Source of the DNA: Cocos nucifera | Lineage: Eukaryota; Streptophyta; Magnoliopsida; Arecales; Arecaceae | Direction: 5' to 3' | NCBI GenBank assembly: GCA_006176705.1 | Contig: QRFJ01004858.1 | Coordinates: forward strand, 62,001 to 126,000 | DNA length: 64,000 bases | Shown here: positions 21,780 to 32,951 of the stretch, piece by piece | Position numbering within the stretch: the first letter of the stretch is position 1 | How the letters are laid out: each line of letters begins with the position of its first letter | Program-made: the position numbers and the translations under genes | Notes under the pieces: model-generated | Database searches by the model: none | The model's input: only the letters and a program-made list of their open reading frames with translations | What the model was told of the DNA's origin: nothing

Positions 21780-23225
21780 ACGTTAAAGTTGAAGCTCGGA
21801 GGAGATCTTATCTCTAACTGAGGTCCAGGGAGATCTTGTCTCCTATTGACGTTGTGGTTGAAGCTCATGGAAGAACTTGTCTTTAGCCGAGATTGACATT
21901 GAAGTTGAAGCTCGAAAGAGATCTTGTCTCTAATCGAGGTTGATGTTAAAGTTGAGGCTCGAAAAAGATCTTGCCTCTAGTCGAGGTCCAAGGAGATCTT
22001 GTCTCTTATTGACGTTGCGGTTGAAGCTCGTGGGAGATCTTATCTCCAGCCAAGGTTGATGTTGAAGTTGAAGCTCGAGGGAGATCTTGTCTCCAGTCAA
22101 GGTTGACATTGAAGTTGAAGCTCGGAGGAGATCTTATCTCTAACTGAGGTCCAGGGAGATATTGTCTCCTATTAACGTTGCGATTGAAGCTTGGGGGAGA
22201 TCTTGTCTCCAACCGAGGTTGACGTTGAAGTTGAGGCTTAGGGGAGATCTTGCCTCCAACCGAGATTCAAGAAGATCTTGTCTCCTATTGATGTTACGGT
22301 TGAAGCTCGTGGGAGATCTTATCTCCAGTTGAGGTTGATGTTGAAGTTGAAGCTCGGGTGAGATCTTGTCTTCAGTCGAGGTTGACGTTGAAGTTGAGGC
22401 TCGGTAGAAATCTTACCTCCAGTCGAGGTCCAAGGAGATCTTGTCTCCTACTGACGTTGCGGTTGAAGCTCATGAAAGATCTTGTCTCTAGCCAAGGTTG
22501 ACATTGAAGTTGAAGCTCGAGGGAGATCTTATCTCTAGCCAAGGTTGACATTGAAGTTGAGGCTTGGAATAGATATTGCCTCTAGCCGAGGTCCAAGAAG
22601 ATCTTGTCTCCTGTTGACGTTGCGATTGAAGCTCATGGAAGATCTTATCTCTAGCCGAGGTTGACGTTGAAGTTGAAGCTCAGGGGAGATCTTATCTCCA
22701 GCCAAGGTTGACGTTGAGGTTAAGGCTCGGGAGAGATCTTGCCTCCAACCGAGGTCCAAGGAGATCTTATCTCCTATTGACATTACGGTTGAAGCTCGTG
22801 GAAGATCTTGTCTCCAGCCGAGGTTGACATTGAAGTTGAAGCTCGGGAGAGATCTTATCACCAGCCGAGGTTGACATTAAAGTTAAAGCTCGAAAAAAAA
22901 TCTTGTCTCCAGTCGAGGTTGATGTTGAAGTTGAGGCTTGGGAGAGATCTTGCCTCCAGTCGAGGTCTAAGAAGATCTTATCTCCTATTGATGTTGCGGT
23001 TGAAGCTCGTAGACGATCTTGTCTCCAACCGAGATTAACATTGAAGTTGAAGCTTAGGGGAGATCTTGTCTCTACCTGAGGTTGATGTTGAAGTTGAGGC
23101 TCGAAAGAGATCTTGCCTCCAATCGAGATCCAAGGAGATCTTATCTCCTATTGACGTAGATGTCAAAGCTCGGGGGAGATCTTATCTCCAGTCGAGGTTG
23201 AAGAAGATCTTATCTTCTGTTGTTG
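21780..23225. repeat. Palindrome-bearing tandem array in U3 of element C (left LTR)
   Basis: About 30 copies of a module with GGAGATCTT(A/G)TCTCC, a perfect 6-bp inverted repeat round a CTT centre and containing AGATCT. Modules alternate between a unit of about 47 bp (GTTGAAGCTC, palindrome, AGCCGAGGTTGACGTTGAA) and a longer one with GAGGTCCA plus a second palindrome and CTATTGACGTTGCG. This gives a higher-order repeat. The right LTR has the same array at 26745-27280, cut short. Confidence 0.9.
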
Positions 23226-23236
23226 TCGGGCATAAT

Positions 23237-23565
23237 GGGGCCATTGTCGGAGCCTTTCCTCTCATCCCATCTAAAATGAATGAGGCCTTCGACTTTGCTT
23301 ATGTTAGGATGAGGTTATCCTCTTGTTCCTAATGGGCTATGAGAGCACATAAGGGCCGTTGTCAGGACCTCTCTCCCTATCTCGTCTAAAATAAATGAGG
23401 CCTTCGACTTTGCTCGTATTAGGATGAGATTCTTCTTCTATTCCTAACGGGCTGTGGGGGCACATAAGGGCCATTGTCAGGGCCTCTCCCCCCATCTTGT
23501 CTAAAATGAACGAGGTCTTCGCCTTTTCTCGCATTAGGATGATGTTCTCCTCTTGTTCCTAACAT
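23237..23565. repeat. Three 117-bp tandem repeats at the U3 start of element C
   Basis: Copies begin near 23237, 23352 and 23468. Each holds GGGCC(A/G)TTGTC(A/G)G, (G/A)CCTCTC, TCTAAAAT(G/A)AA(T/C)GAGG, TTCG(A/C)CTTT, and TGTTCCTAA-type ends. A reverse-complement relative with AAGGCCTTCGATTATT forms the 51-bp array of element D at 61571-61800. Confidence 0.85.
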
Positions 23566-23651
23566 GACCACTATTGATTGCTTCTTCTCGGCAGTACATT
23601 CTTAGATAGTTTTTGCATCGAGAAATAATAATATTGAAATGAAGAAATTTT

Positions 23652-23880
23652 ATTGAAGAAAAATTATCGATAGTACATTCTCAGATTCTTTGAGTTTCAT
23701 GGTCGTGGGAACGTTGTTCCTTCGAGCTTCTTTAGGCAATCAGTTTTGGGCCGGATGACCTCCTCTATTTCATGTGGGCCTTCCTAATTCAGAGCAAGCT
23801 TTTTCTTACTCTGAGGCTAAGATATGGTGGCTCGTCGAAGTACTAAGCCCCCCTAGAGATAGTGTTGATGATGTCGGGAG
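23652..23880 (-). pseudogene. Element C: integrase C-terminal remnant
   Basis: Minus-strand translation gives LVLRRATIS, then KKLALN, EGPHEIEEVIRPKTDCLKKL, EGTTFPRP and NSKNLRMYYR before a stop at 23652, with stops where Trp is expected. It aligns block for block with the end of integrase in D (LVLRRANIL, EKLAPN, DGPYEVMQIIQSGTYYLKEL, NSKNL at 61275-61440). Everything between gag and this point (protease, RT, RNase H, integrase core) is missing. Confidence 0.85.
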
Positions 23881-23984
23881 GTGGCCGATCTCCTTATTGT
23901 TCCTCCCTCATTGGTGGTTCTAGCTATGGTGGCGTCATTGGCTTGCTTCAAGCTAGCATCTATGGAGCATTGAAGGGGGAGTAG

Positions 23985-25195
23985 TTGTGAAACCTTCAGG
24001 GGGGAACTTCTTCACGTCCTTCCATCGGGGCTTCTTTGACGATGAGCTCGAGGAGGAATTTGGGCTCACTTACATTCGAAGGGAGTCCGTGAGCATGACC
24101 AAACTTCATTCGGTCCTCCATCAGCGGTGAGTCTATGCCGCTCTCCTATGGCTTCCTTATCCTTCAACTTGAAGGCTTCTTCCACTCAAGCATATCCCTT
24201 AGCATGAGCTAGCAGATCGATAAAATTTTTGGGGTACTTCTTCTCCAGAGAGAATAGTAAATCATTCTTCTGAAGGCCATCCTTGAGTGCGACCATCGCA
24301 ACTGATTGGTCTAGGTTCCAAAGCTCTAATGTAGCAGCATTAAATCGGATGACATAAGCTTGGATGGATTCCTCCTTCTTCTGCTTGATGTTCATCAGGA
24401 AATTCGAACCTTGACGTGGACGTCGGCTGCTGATGAAGTGAGCCACAAACTGATGGTTCATCTGGTCAAAGAAGAAGATCGTACCTAACTTTAATATCGA
24501 GTACTAGTTTCTTACTACTCTCTTTAAGGTAAATAAAAAGGTTGGCATAATATGGCGTCTGATGCGCCATGGAGTAGCATCATGGTTCAAAAAGCTTTCA
24601 GGTGATCGACCGGATCAGAGGTTTCATCATAGCTTTCAAATTGAGAGAGCTTGAAGTTTGGTGGAATGGGCACTTATATAATTTGGGAAGAGAAAGGAGG
24701 ATCAGTGTGGACATCATCATGGTGAGCTGGGGCGATGTAGCTGAGCTCCTCAATCCATCGATCCATCCTCCATAGTTTCTGATTGAGGATGTCAACTCGA
24801 TCATAGGTCTTGGAAGGCTTTCGATCATGGATGGGGAAGGTCCCTTTCGAAGAAGAATCATGATCCAAGCCAGGATCCTCTACTCTCTATTTCTCCTTTC
24901 TAGGGGTGATGGATATGCTAGCCTAAGTGCTCCTCCTTAGGATCAATTTCTGACATTCCAACGGTCGGTTTCTTGGTGGAACTGCCACCGAAGGCTGCCG
25001 CATGGCTTGCACCATTTTGGTGAGGCCCTGAATCCACTGCATTAGTAGGTTAAACTACTCTGGATCTATCATGGCCATCGATGGAGGTAGGGGTTGAAGC
25101 ATGTGATGATGGAGCAGGAATAGATGGATCTGGCTCAGACCTGATGATAGAAATGGTAGATCTTTGGATAGTTGCCTTCCTTGGAAGTATTTCTT
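23985..25195 (-). pseudogene. Element C: gag (broken)
   Basis: Retrotransposon Gag, matching D. From the start near 25190 (ATA in place of ATG, then LPRKA, where D has MPPRKA) it runs through LTKMVQAMRQPS, MDRWIEELSYI, FKLSQFESYDETSDPVDHLKAF and, in 24186-24461, AHFISSRRPRQGSNFLMNIK and LDQSVAMVALKDGLQKNDLL, LLAHAKGYA. The tail EEAFKLKD and the block before the zinc finger are readable to about 23985, where sequence jumps to integrase. Several frame changes and stops. Known role: capsid of the virus-like particle. Confidence 0.85.
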
Positions 25196-25293
25196 GGGAT
25201 TGAGAAAGAGGATGGAGATGAATCTTGAAGAAGAAGATTGATAAGATCGACTGAGCACTCCTTTAAGAATAAGGGTACCTAAGGAATAGAGGA

Positions 25294-25311
25294 CCCTTTC
25301 TCTAGCACCAA
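25294..25311 (-). other. Primer-binding site of element C
   Basis: Minus strand TTGGTGCTAGAGAAAGGG, six bases beyond the LTR end ...TTCTACAACA. Element D has TTGGCACTGAAGGAAGGG in the same place (55922-55939). Both resemble the TTGGCGCTAGAAGGAGGG-type site I recall from Tat-lineage elements; I cannot name the tRNA with confidence. Confidence 0.65.
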
Positions 25312-25317
25312 TTCTAT

Positions 25318-27280
25318 TGTTGTAGAATATGGTTGACATCGAATCGAACTGGAGTCGAGAAAGACGAGGTCACCGTCGGTGACCTACAAAATAAAGTTTC
25401 ATTTAGAGTCGGTGGTGGTGGCTCTGACAGGATCCTCCGATGATCAAGTCAGCTCTTTTGGCCCACAGAAATGGAGTGCTCAGGCAAGAGTTTCATAGAG
25501 TTTTGAAAAGAAGAAGAGAGCTTAGAGAAAACATATCTGGAGGGTCCCTTTTTATAGATGGAGCTTGTAGCAGATTGATAGTGATAGCTGCAGCCATCTG
25601 GTAGCGGATCGCTCGAGGCCTGATGGAGTCTATCATGGAGGGGGGTGCCACCTGTAGTAGACTGATGGCGACAGTCGTAGCTATCCAGTACTAAGCCACT
25701 CGAGGCCACATGGGATTCGATACGAAGAGGAAGAGGTATCGTTAGACTGATAGTGACCATTCATTGAGATTCAATAATCAAAGTTCAAAGAAAGCAGGCA
25801 TTGGTCAGTGAAGAGCTTCGACATACAATAATTTCAGAGGAGTTCGAACTCTTGAGGGGGATACGGCTAGAGGGGATCACCCAGAAGGGATGCTAGCTGA
25901 AGGAGAAGTTCAGAAAGAGTTCGACTCTTATAGAAATCTGACTGAAGAAGAGATCCAGAAGGAGTTTGGCTCCTGAAGGAATTCAACTAAAGGAGAGATT
26001 TGGAAGGAGTTTGGCTCCTAGAGGAGTCCGAAAGGAGTTTGGCTCCTATAGAATTTCGATTGAAGAAAAGTTCGGAAGAAGTTTGGCTCCTAGAGAAACT
26101 TGACTGAAGGAGAAATTCGAAAGGAGTTCGACTCTTGAAGGAGTCCGAAAAGAGTTTGGCTCCTATAGAAATTTGACTGAAGGAGGAGTTCGGAAGGAGT
26201 TTGGCTTCTTTAGAAATTTGACTGAATGAGAGATTCGGAAGGAGTTTGGCTCCTGTAGAAACTTGACTGAAGGAGGAGTTTGGAAGAAGTTTGGCTCCTA
26301 TAGAAATCTGACTGAAGGAGAGATCCGAAAGGAGTTCGGCTCCTGTAGAAATCTGACTGAAGGAGAAATCTAGGAGTTCGGCTCCTGTAGAAATCTGACT
26401 GAAGGAGGAGTCTGGAAGGAGTTTGACTTCTTTAGAAATTTGATTGAAGAAGAGATCCGGAAGGAGTTCGAATGAAGGAGGAGTTCGGCTGGGGCTGGAT
26501 TACTGAGGAGTTTGGCCGATTGAAGGAGTTCGACTGAGGTTCGATCATTGGAGGAGAATTCTCGATCGAAGTTCTTCCATGATTGCCAGTTGCATTAGGC
26601 CAAGTATTAGACTGGACTTCAGCAGAAGCAAAATTTATCCTCAACAATAGTTTTCCCACTCTTGTGTTCGAGACTTGAAGGAAGGAAGTACAAAAAAGAT
26701 GACTGTTGAAGTTCTTTTTCAGGCTCTGCATCCATTAGGATTGAAGCTCGGGGGAGATCTTATCTCCAGCCGAGGTTGACATTGAAGTTGAAGCTCGAGG
26801 GAGATCTTGTCTCTAGCCAAGGTCCAGAAAGATCTTGTCTCTTATTGATGTTACGATTGAAGCTCATGGGAGAATTTATCTCCAACCGAGATTGATGTTG
26901 AAGTTGAAGCTCGGAGGAGATCTTATCTTCAATCAAGGTTGATGTTGAAGTTGAGGCTCGGAGGAGATCTTGCCTCCAACCGAGGTACAAGGAGATCTTG
27001 TCTCCTATTGACATTGCGGTTGAAGCTCGTGAGAGATCTTGTCTCTAGTCGAGGTTGACGTTGAAGTTGAAGCTCGGAAGAGATCTTATCTCTAGCCGAG
27101 ATTGACATTGAAGTTAAAGCTCAAGGAAGATCTTATCTCTAGTCGAGGTTCAGGGAGATCTTGTCTTCTGTTAACGTTGTGGTTGAAACTCGTGGAAGAT
27201 CTTGTCTCCAGTCAAGATTGACGTTGAAGTTGAAGCTCGGGGGAGATCTTATCTCCAGTTGAGATTGATATTGAAATTGA
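25318..27280 (-). mobile_element. Element C: 5' LTR, truncated at 27280
   Basis: Collinear with the left LTR from the terminus: CGAACTGGAGTCGAG, TCCGATGATCAAGTCAGCTC, TATA box 25549-25556, the 45-bp array (25850-26460), the spacer with TTCCATGATTG.CAGTTGC, and the start of the palindrome array (26745-27280). It breaks off at 27280 inside that array, losing about 2 kb of U3 including the 117-bp repeats. Confidence 0.85.
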
Positions 27281-27296
27281 ATCACACCACCTAACT

Positions 27297-28690
27297 TACT
27301 CATTAAAAGTCCCTTAGCAATGCATTATTTAATATTAATCAATTACCATGTTTCAATTGGAACCTCCATCATAAAAATAGATCTAGGATTAAAAGTTAAA
27401 AAGTTTAGAAAGTACTACTAACTAAATATTGAGTTTCAGAAGTAGATTTCATAGTCAGTATAATCAAAAAATTTCTTAAAGTATATCTAAAAATTTATAG
27501 CACTTGTGTTTGTAATGGCTAACTTAGCATTTCAGTACTAACATAAAAGACAAATGTATCTTCTCTTATCATCTATTTTGATTAATTTTCTATACATTTC
27601 CAAGTTAAGTTCATGAATTAAAGTAACTTTCACACTGCTTTTTTCTATTTTTTTCTTCTTTTTTTGTCTTTTCTTTTTTGTGCTGAGCATCCTGGCTTTT
27701 CCTCCACCATTTGATGTGAATCCCCATACTTAATCTAGGTGTAAAGACTCAATTACTAAGCTTCGAGCAATCCATATATACTTTGTATTTTGCACTTTTA
27801 TTTTAGGCAGGTAGCTTATTTCTTAAATTTAAGTTGTTTTTAATTGGAATGTATATTAATCATTAATTTTTAGTGATAATTGAATCCTCAATTGGTCTTA
27901 TAATCAACACCTACTTTATCTTATTATTGTGCATGTGCAATTAGAAGTGTTAATATTTTTAGGTGACCTAAGTAGACCGCTAAAAGTTTGACCAACTAGT
28001 CTACTTCTTGACTCGCTATAGTCATTAGCAAATACTTCTAATTTTTTTACTTCTCCTAATCTATCTTACTCAAGATTTTTTCTTGATATATGATTTATTA
28101 TTATTTTTATTTATTTTTTTTAATTTTAAATTATTTAAATTTAAGTTTTATAATTTTTATTTTTTTAATAAAATTTTTTCTACCCCTAACTTAATCAACA
28201 TTGTCTAAATAGAGAAAGAAAAACAAAGGGTGCAATAAGGGACAGGAAATAGTACACCTGACTTAATGTATTATTGGTCTAGACTGGTTCTTTGAAACTT
28301 TATAAACTGGCTTTAGCTCTTATTCATTTTTCTCTGCAAAAATAAAAATATGCTAAAGCAATAAAAGAGCAACAAGAAACTATGAAAAAATAAAAGAAAA
28401 GACTTAAAATTAAAAAAAAAAAAATCTATCTAGTAGTTCTGATTTATAATCGTCAGCTTGACTTTCATAAGGTTCTAAGCTGGGTCAATTCGGTGCCACT
28501 TCAATAGATATACTTTATTTTTAGCTGAACCCTCTTATGATTGGATAATGCTAGCTTTAATAGGATCCTCAAATATATTTTCTAAAGAATACTCATATAC
28601 ATTTGTCAATAACATCAATTCAAAAATAAGTTTGATTATCATTAGAATGTTTAATATCTTTAAAAATATTAAAGGTAACTTATTTCTCTT
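27297..28690 (-). mobile_element. Element B: internal 3' non-coding region
   Basis: Collinear with element A 516-1835. No pol motif in any frame. Contains a T/C-rich stretch (27640-27680) where A has a long pure T-run, and an A-rich run near 28415. Sequence just downstream of protease still reads as the post-protease linker (FNIFKDIKHSNDN) before coding ends. Confidence 0.7.
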
Positions 28691-29215
28691 GGACTCTAAG
28701 AATTAATTTTTCTTATTGAACATCTATTAAAGCTCCTCCAGTAATTAAAAATGGTCTTCCTAAGATAAGGGATACTTCAATATCTTCTTCCATGTCTAAA
28801 ACAATAAAATCAATAGAAAAAATAAATTTGTTTATCTTTACCAAGACATCCTTCACTATACCCCTTGGATACTTAATGGATCTATCGGCTAGCTGAACAG
28901 TGATAGTGGCAAGCTTTGGTTCTCCTAGACCCAGCTTTCTAAAAATAGAGAAAGGTATGAGCTTAATACTTGCTCTTAAATCATATAAAATTTTGTCAAA
29001 ACTATAATTACCAATAATACAAGAGATAGTAAATTTTTTTTGATCTTTTAGCTTCTATGGTAATTTATTTTGAAGTATTGTTGAGTATTCTTTATTTAAA
29101 TTTACTATCTCATGCTTCTTCAGCTGCTTCTTATTGGTTATAATTTCTTTAAGAAACTTAACATACCTAGGTATTTGAGTAATAGCATCTACAAAAGAAA
29201 TATTAATATATAAAT
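28690..29215 (-). pseudogene. Element B: aspartic protease region (nearly continuous)
   Basis: Minus-strand blocks in order: FVDAITQIPRYVKFLKEIIT, KKHEIVNLNKEYSTILQNKLP, KKFTISCIIGNYSFDKILYDL, RASIKLIPFSIFRKLGLGEP, LADRSIKYPRGIVKDVLVKI, FIVLDMEEDIEVSLILGRPF. These are the standard blocks of the plant gypsy protease region. The catalytic D-L-G-A-S is written DLRAS here with an added base context, so the active site is damaged. One or two stops interrupt (after LP and after DVQ). Confidence 0.85.
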
Positions 29216-29429
29216 TTTTAAAAATATTAAAAAAATTAAAAATTCCTTATTTGGATGCTATATTTGTCTCTCAGGAAATGATAGTGGTGGCTCATAGGGC
29301 TTCACATTTGGATCAGCAAATTTTATACCCAAAGACCATCCATCTGCTGGTTGTTTCAATGACTGACGAACTTTAGTTGGTTGTTTTGTAGTTTTTTCTT
29401 TAGTCTCTTTCTTCTGATATGGCTCTTTC

Positions 29430-30866
29430 AGCTCTTTAACATTTTTTAATGTGATAGCATTTCATTTGTTCCCTTTGATTAGTCTTCGTGTTGCTAGGCA
29501 AGGATCTCAGTAGTCTTCCAGAGATTATCTTGGCCATTTGACCTACCTGCATCTCCAAGTTCTAAATGGCTGCTGCTTGGTCCTGCCTAAGCTTGGTTTC
29601 CAAATTTTGTATGGCCACTTTTTGGTTTTGCATAAATTTTATCTTTAAATTTCTCATAGCTGCTTCTTGGTTCTTCATGAATTTAATCATCGGCTCCTCT
29701 ATGTTAGGCTTCTTCTCAAATACTTGAAATCTTGAGGGTGGCGTTGTGCTGTATATTGATTGCTCCATAAAAAATTTGGATGCTGCCTCCATCCTTGATT
29801 GTATGTGCTAGAATAGGGATTATTTTGCTATGGCCTAAAAAAATTATTAACAAAGTTAGCTGTATTAGAAGCTTTAGCAAAAAGATTACCTGCCTGGCAG
29901 TCGCTTGCATCGTGTCCTCCTTCACATAGCTCCCAAGTGATGCTTTGTACATGCATAGCTACTCCCTTCATATTGTTGAGTTCAGCTCAAAGGGCTACAA
30001 TCTCAGCTGATAAGGCTAAGATACTATCTACTCCATGCACAGCTGTTGGTCTTCTTGGCATCATGCGATTTATTTGCCACTGGCGACTATTTGATATCAT
30101 CTCATCAATTAGATCAAAGGCTTCCTTCTCTATTTTATATTTAATGGTACCTCTTGCTGTTGCATCTATCATAGAATGATTAGTAGGAGATAAACCATTA
30201 TAAAAAGTTCATCCCTGAAGCTAAACAGATAATTGATAATGTGGACATCTTCTCAATAGTTTCTTAAAGTGCTCCCAAGCCTCATACAGTGATTCTATCT
30301 CCATCTGCACAAAAGAAGTAATATCATTGCACATCTTTATAATTTTGGAAGGTGGAAAATACTTGGCCAAAAATTTTTGGCCTAGGGCATTTCAAGTAGT
30401 GATAGAACCTGCAAGAAGAGAATAAAGCCAACTTTTAGCTTTGTCATGTAAAAAATAATAAACATAACCTAATAGCATCATCCGACATCCTATTAATTTT
30501 AAAAGTATTACAAAGTTCAAGAAAATTAGAAATATGGATATTCAAATCATCATGAAGGTGTCCACTAAATTGGATAGTTGCTTGAATCATCTAGATTATC
30601 ATCAATTTTATTTCAAAATTATATGCTCACACAAGTGGTCTCCTAATGCTCGAAGCTGCATCGACTACTAATGGTGTGATGTAATCATTTAATGGATGAT
30701 GTGCCATTCGAATAACTTCTTGCCATCCTTGTGCCATCATATTTATTTTTGGATTGACTTTGTTAAATTTTTTGGTAGCTATATTTCTTTCTTGATTTAA
30801 TCTTTGGATTGTCCTCTCTATTTTTGGGTCAAGAGGTACTAAGTTACTATGTGCAGTACGTATCAT
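29430..30866 (-). pseudogene. Element B: gag (broken)
   Basis: Starts at ATG 30866 (MIRTAHSNLVPLDPKIERTI). Blocks: PLNDYITPLVVDAASSIRRP, IQFSGHLHDDLNIHISNFLE, MSDDAIRLCLFPFSLHDKAK, SWLYSLLAGSITTWNALGQK, FLAKYFPPSKI, EAWEHFKKLLRRCPHY, and EAFDLIDEMISNSRQWQINR in 29987-30172. These match the Athila Gag (Retrotrans_gag family) as I know it. The C-terminal half (29562-29952) includes a coiled-coil-like repeat with MKNQEAAMRNLKIKFMQNQK. There are stops after RRPLV and in a few other places. Known role: capsid. Confidence 0.88.
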
Positions 30867-30961
30867 GCACTGAACATGTACCTAAAAATAAAATAAAAAT
30901 TAAAATTAAAAAAAAAAATTTAAAGTAAAGTAAGGATCAAAATTTTAATATCATTTTAAGA

Positions 30962-30984
30962 CACAATCCCTAGCAATGGCGCCA
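30962..30984 (-). other. Primer-binding site of element B (tRNA-Asp type)
   Basis: Minus strand TGGCGCCATTGCTAGGGAT, six bases after the LTR end TTATATGCATCA. It matches the Athila-type site TGGCGCCGTTGCCGGGGAT, complementary to the 3' end of tRNA-Asp, with two transitions. Confidence 0.85.
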
Positions 30985-30990
30985 AAAAGT

Positions 30991-32951
30991 TGATGCATAT
31001 AAATCTTTCGCTATGGTAAGTGCACCAATCGATCAAGTAATAAAATATATGAGTAGAGTATCATCCCTTGAAGATTAAAAATAAATATTAAAAAATACTC
31101 TCCTAAACTTTATTTAAAAAATTAATTTATAAGAAATAAAGAAAATAAAATAAATAAATAAATAATTAAGAAATTTGCAAGGAAATAAAGAGGATGTAGT
31201 TTTCAGGGTTGAATTCAAGAGTAGTAGGATACTAAGACAATCAGTTTACCAACTTAATCAATATAATATTTAAGTAATTATATAAATTAGATCAATTTTA
31301 TTTCATATGATAGTGGAGTCTCGTAAGATATTCACTATACTTTGGTCCAAGCATAGCAAAACTATCAATATTTATTAACTACCTTTTAGTCCAAGTATAA
31401 TTTAAATAAATATTGATATATTAATTTTTATGAAACTCTTTAATTAAATTATGCTGCATCCAAAGCACACTAAAATTACTGCATGCATAAGAACCTTAAT
31501 CCAATTCAGATATAAGATATATGAATCAAGAAGCATTGATATAGATATATTTGGTCCGTATCATCTATGTCCCATAGAATAATTGGAAGATGGCTAATAA
31601 TCTAAAAGTATTAAAAATAGATTTATATACTCTTCATAAGCAAAATATGAATCTAAAATTTAATTATACTAAATATTGCATCAAAAGAATGGCTACACCT
31701 TAGCCTTAGTAAAATAAATTTAGTTCATGATAAAAAAAATAAAAATAGTAAATAAAATAGAAGACATGAGAAATTCCAAATAGAGAATTTTGCCAATCGT
31801 TGTGCTTGGCATGGAGAAGTTGATGGAGGAGAACCGCTAGCGGATGTGTTAGATGTCGGAAGATGAATAAAAGAGAAAGAAGAAAGAAGGAAGAAGGGCT
31901 CTCTGATCACAGACTCTCCACTCTTTGTTCCCCAAAAATCTTGTTTCCAGACTCCTCTCAGAAACCTATTCTACTCTATGCTATTCTCTATTATTGCTCT
32001 ACTATGCTTTGCTATGCCTCCCCTCTGCTCTTCAGCTGCAAGGGTTAAATAGGCTGAAGATGGTCTTTAGGTTGAAGTCCATTTGAACTAGGATTGAAAC
32101 TCCTGGAATAGGTCAAATAGAAGTTATTTGTTGTTATACAAAAACTTGGATCTTCCCGGCCATCATATGGGCATTGAATAGATCAAAATCGACTGAAAAT
32201 TCTCTCTTAAAATCCCAGATCATGTCGACTTTAATTTTGTCCATCAGATCAAAGTTAATGATCATTTTTCGATCATAAGATAGTGCTAAGAGGAGCCTAA
32301 GATGTTTAAATCAAACCCGAATGCTTCCCCCACTGTTGGATCCTAACCGGCTTGAACTGGACCGCACAATTGTGCATAATTAGCCTGAGTCTTCAAATTT
32401 TAACAAGAAATCATCTCGACTGTTCGACCGGGACCAACAACAGTCCAGAACATTGGATCGTGCCTTTCACCTATGTAGACCACCCATGGACCGATCCTTG
32501 TGTAGGCCACACCAATCATAACTCGCCATGCCATGCAAAATTGCCATAATACCCTATGCACTACCTATTTTGGGCGTGGACCCATTAAGGGTCCACTGTG
32601 CTCCATTCACTGTTCTGGTCCATGCTGGACTGGAGTGGGTTGACGGGCATGGGTTGGTTCGCATGTGCGCCGGTCTATAGATAGGCCTGATCGCTTTTCT
32701 GAGTAGGCTTTTGCTGAGCCAATTTTGACTGAACCGGCCAGCTACCTTTTTTTCTTTCTTTGAATCTTAATTTCATGGCCAATTGAAGTCCGATTTGTTT
32801 CAAATTATTTTCTTTTGAACTAGAAAATTGAGCTCTTCTTATTGGTGATTTTCTTTCCTACAAAAGATCAATAAAAATATTAATTTCTTAAAAATAAGAT
32901 AAATTATTTTATAATATAATATTTTTATTAGTGTATTTATAACACTTATCA
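30991..32951 (-). mobile_element. Element B: 5' LTR (1961 bp)
   Basis: Ends are TGATGCAT... at 30991 and ...CACTTATCA at 32951, giving TGAT/ATCA termini. The segment 31690-31790 and the last 200 bp match element A 1-504. It holds pyrimidine-rich and GC-richer stretches (32340-32740) and several short frames, none of which looks like a gene. The flank at 32952 is ATCCA; its left partner is lost. Confidence 0.85.

Larger units (their letters stand above)
19675..23640 (-). mobile_element. Element C: 3' LTR (about 3.9 kb)
   Basis: Reading on the minus strand: a 117-bp repeat block (about 23560-23237), a palindrome-bearing array (23225-21780), a spacer with TGGACTTTGATG..., a 45-bp array (21460-20240), then about 330 bp to the TATA box (TATAAAAA, 19906-19913), a short R-U5 and the terminus at 19675. 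All arrays thus lie in U3. The inner boundary near 23640 is estimated from the end of integrase (23652) because no TG start stands out. Confidence 0.75.
19675..27280 (-). mobile_element. Element C: deleted Tat-type gypsy element
   Basis: Minus-strand element with a full-looking 3' LTR on the left, a short internal region holding only gag and the last part of integrase, a primer-binding site, and a 5' LTR on the right that is cut off at 27280. LTR inner and outer starts match at 19675 (TATTGTAGAAT) and 25318 (TGTTGTAGAAT), then continue together through the TATA box and the first tandem array. Protein blocks match element D (56037-61440), which still has a full pol. No target duplication can be shown because the right end is lost. 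Confidence 0.85.
27281..32951 (-). mobile_element. Element B: Athila-like gypsy element, gag and protease only
   Basis: Minus-strand element with 5' LTR (30991-32951), an Asp-type primer-binding site, gag, protease, a 1.4-kb non-coding 3' region and a degenerate polypurine tract. The 3' LTR is gone except for ATCA at 27281-27284, which equals the LTR edge seen in element A (501-504). No RT, RNase H or integrase sequence is present. Element A shows the same layout from protease to polypurine tract. Confidence 0.8.

Noticed and set aside
22006..23038. Frames through the palindrome array (for example 22535-22861 minus, 22808-23038 plus) as genes, or the array as CRISPR
   Set aside because: Plant genome, no spacers of constant length, the 'spacers' are themselves repeats, and units continue in the partner LTR at 26745-27280.
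29937..30179. Plus-strand frame of 80 codons
   Set aside because: Antisense shadow of the Athila-like gag in element B.
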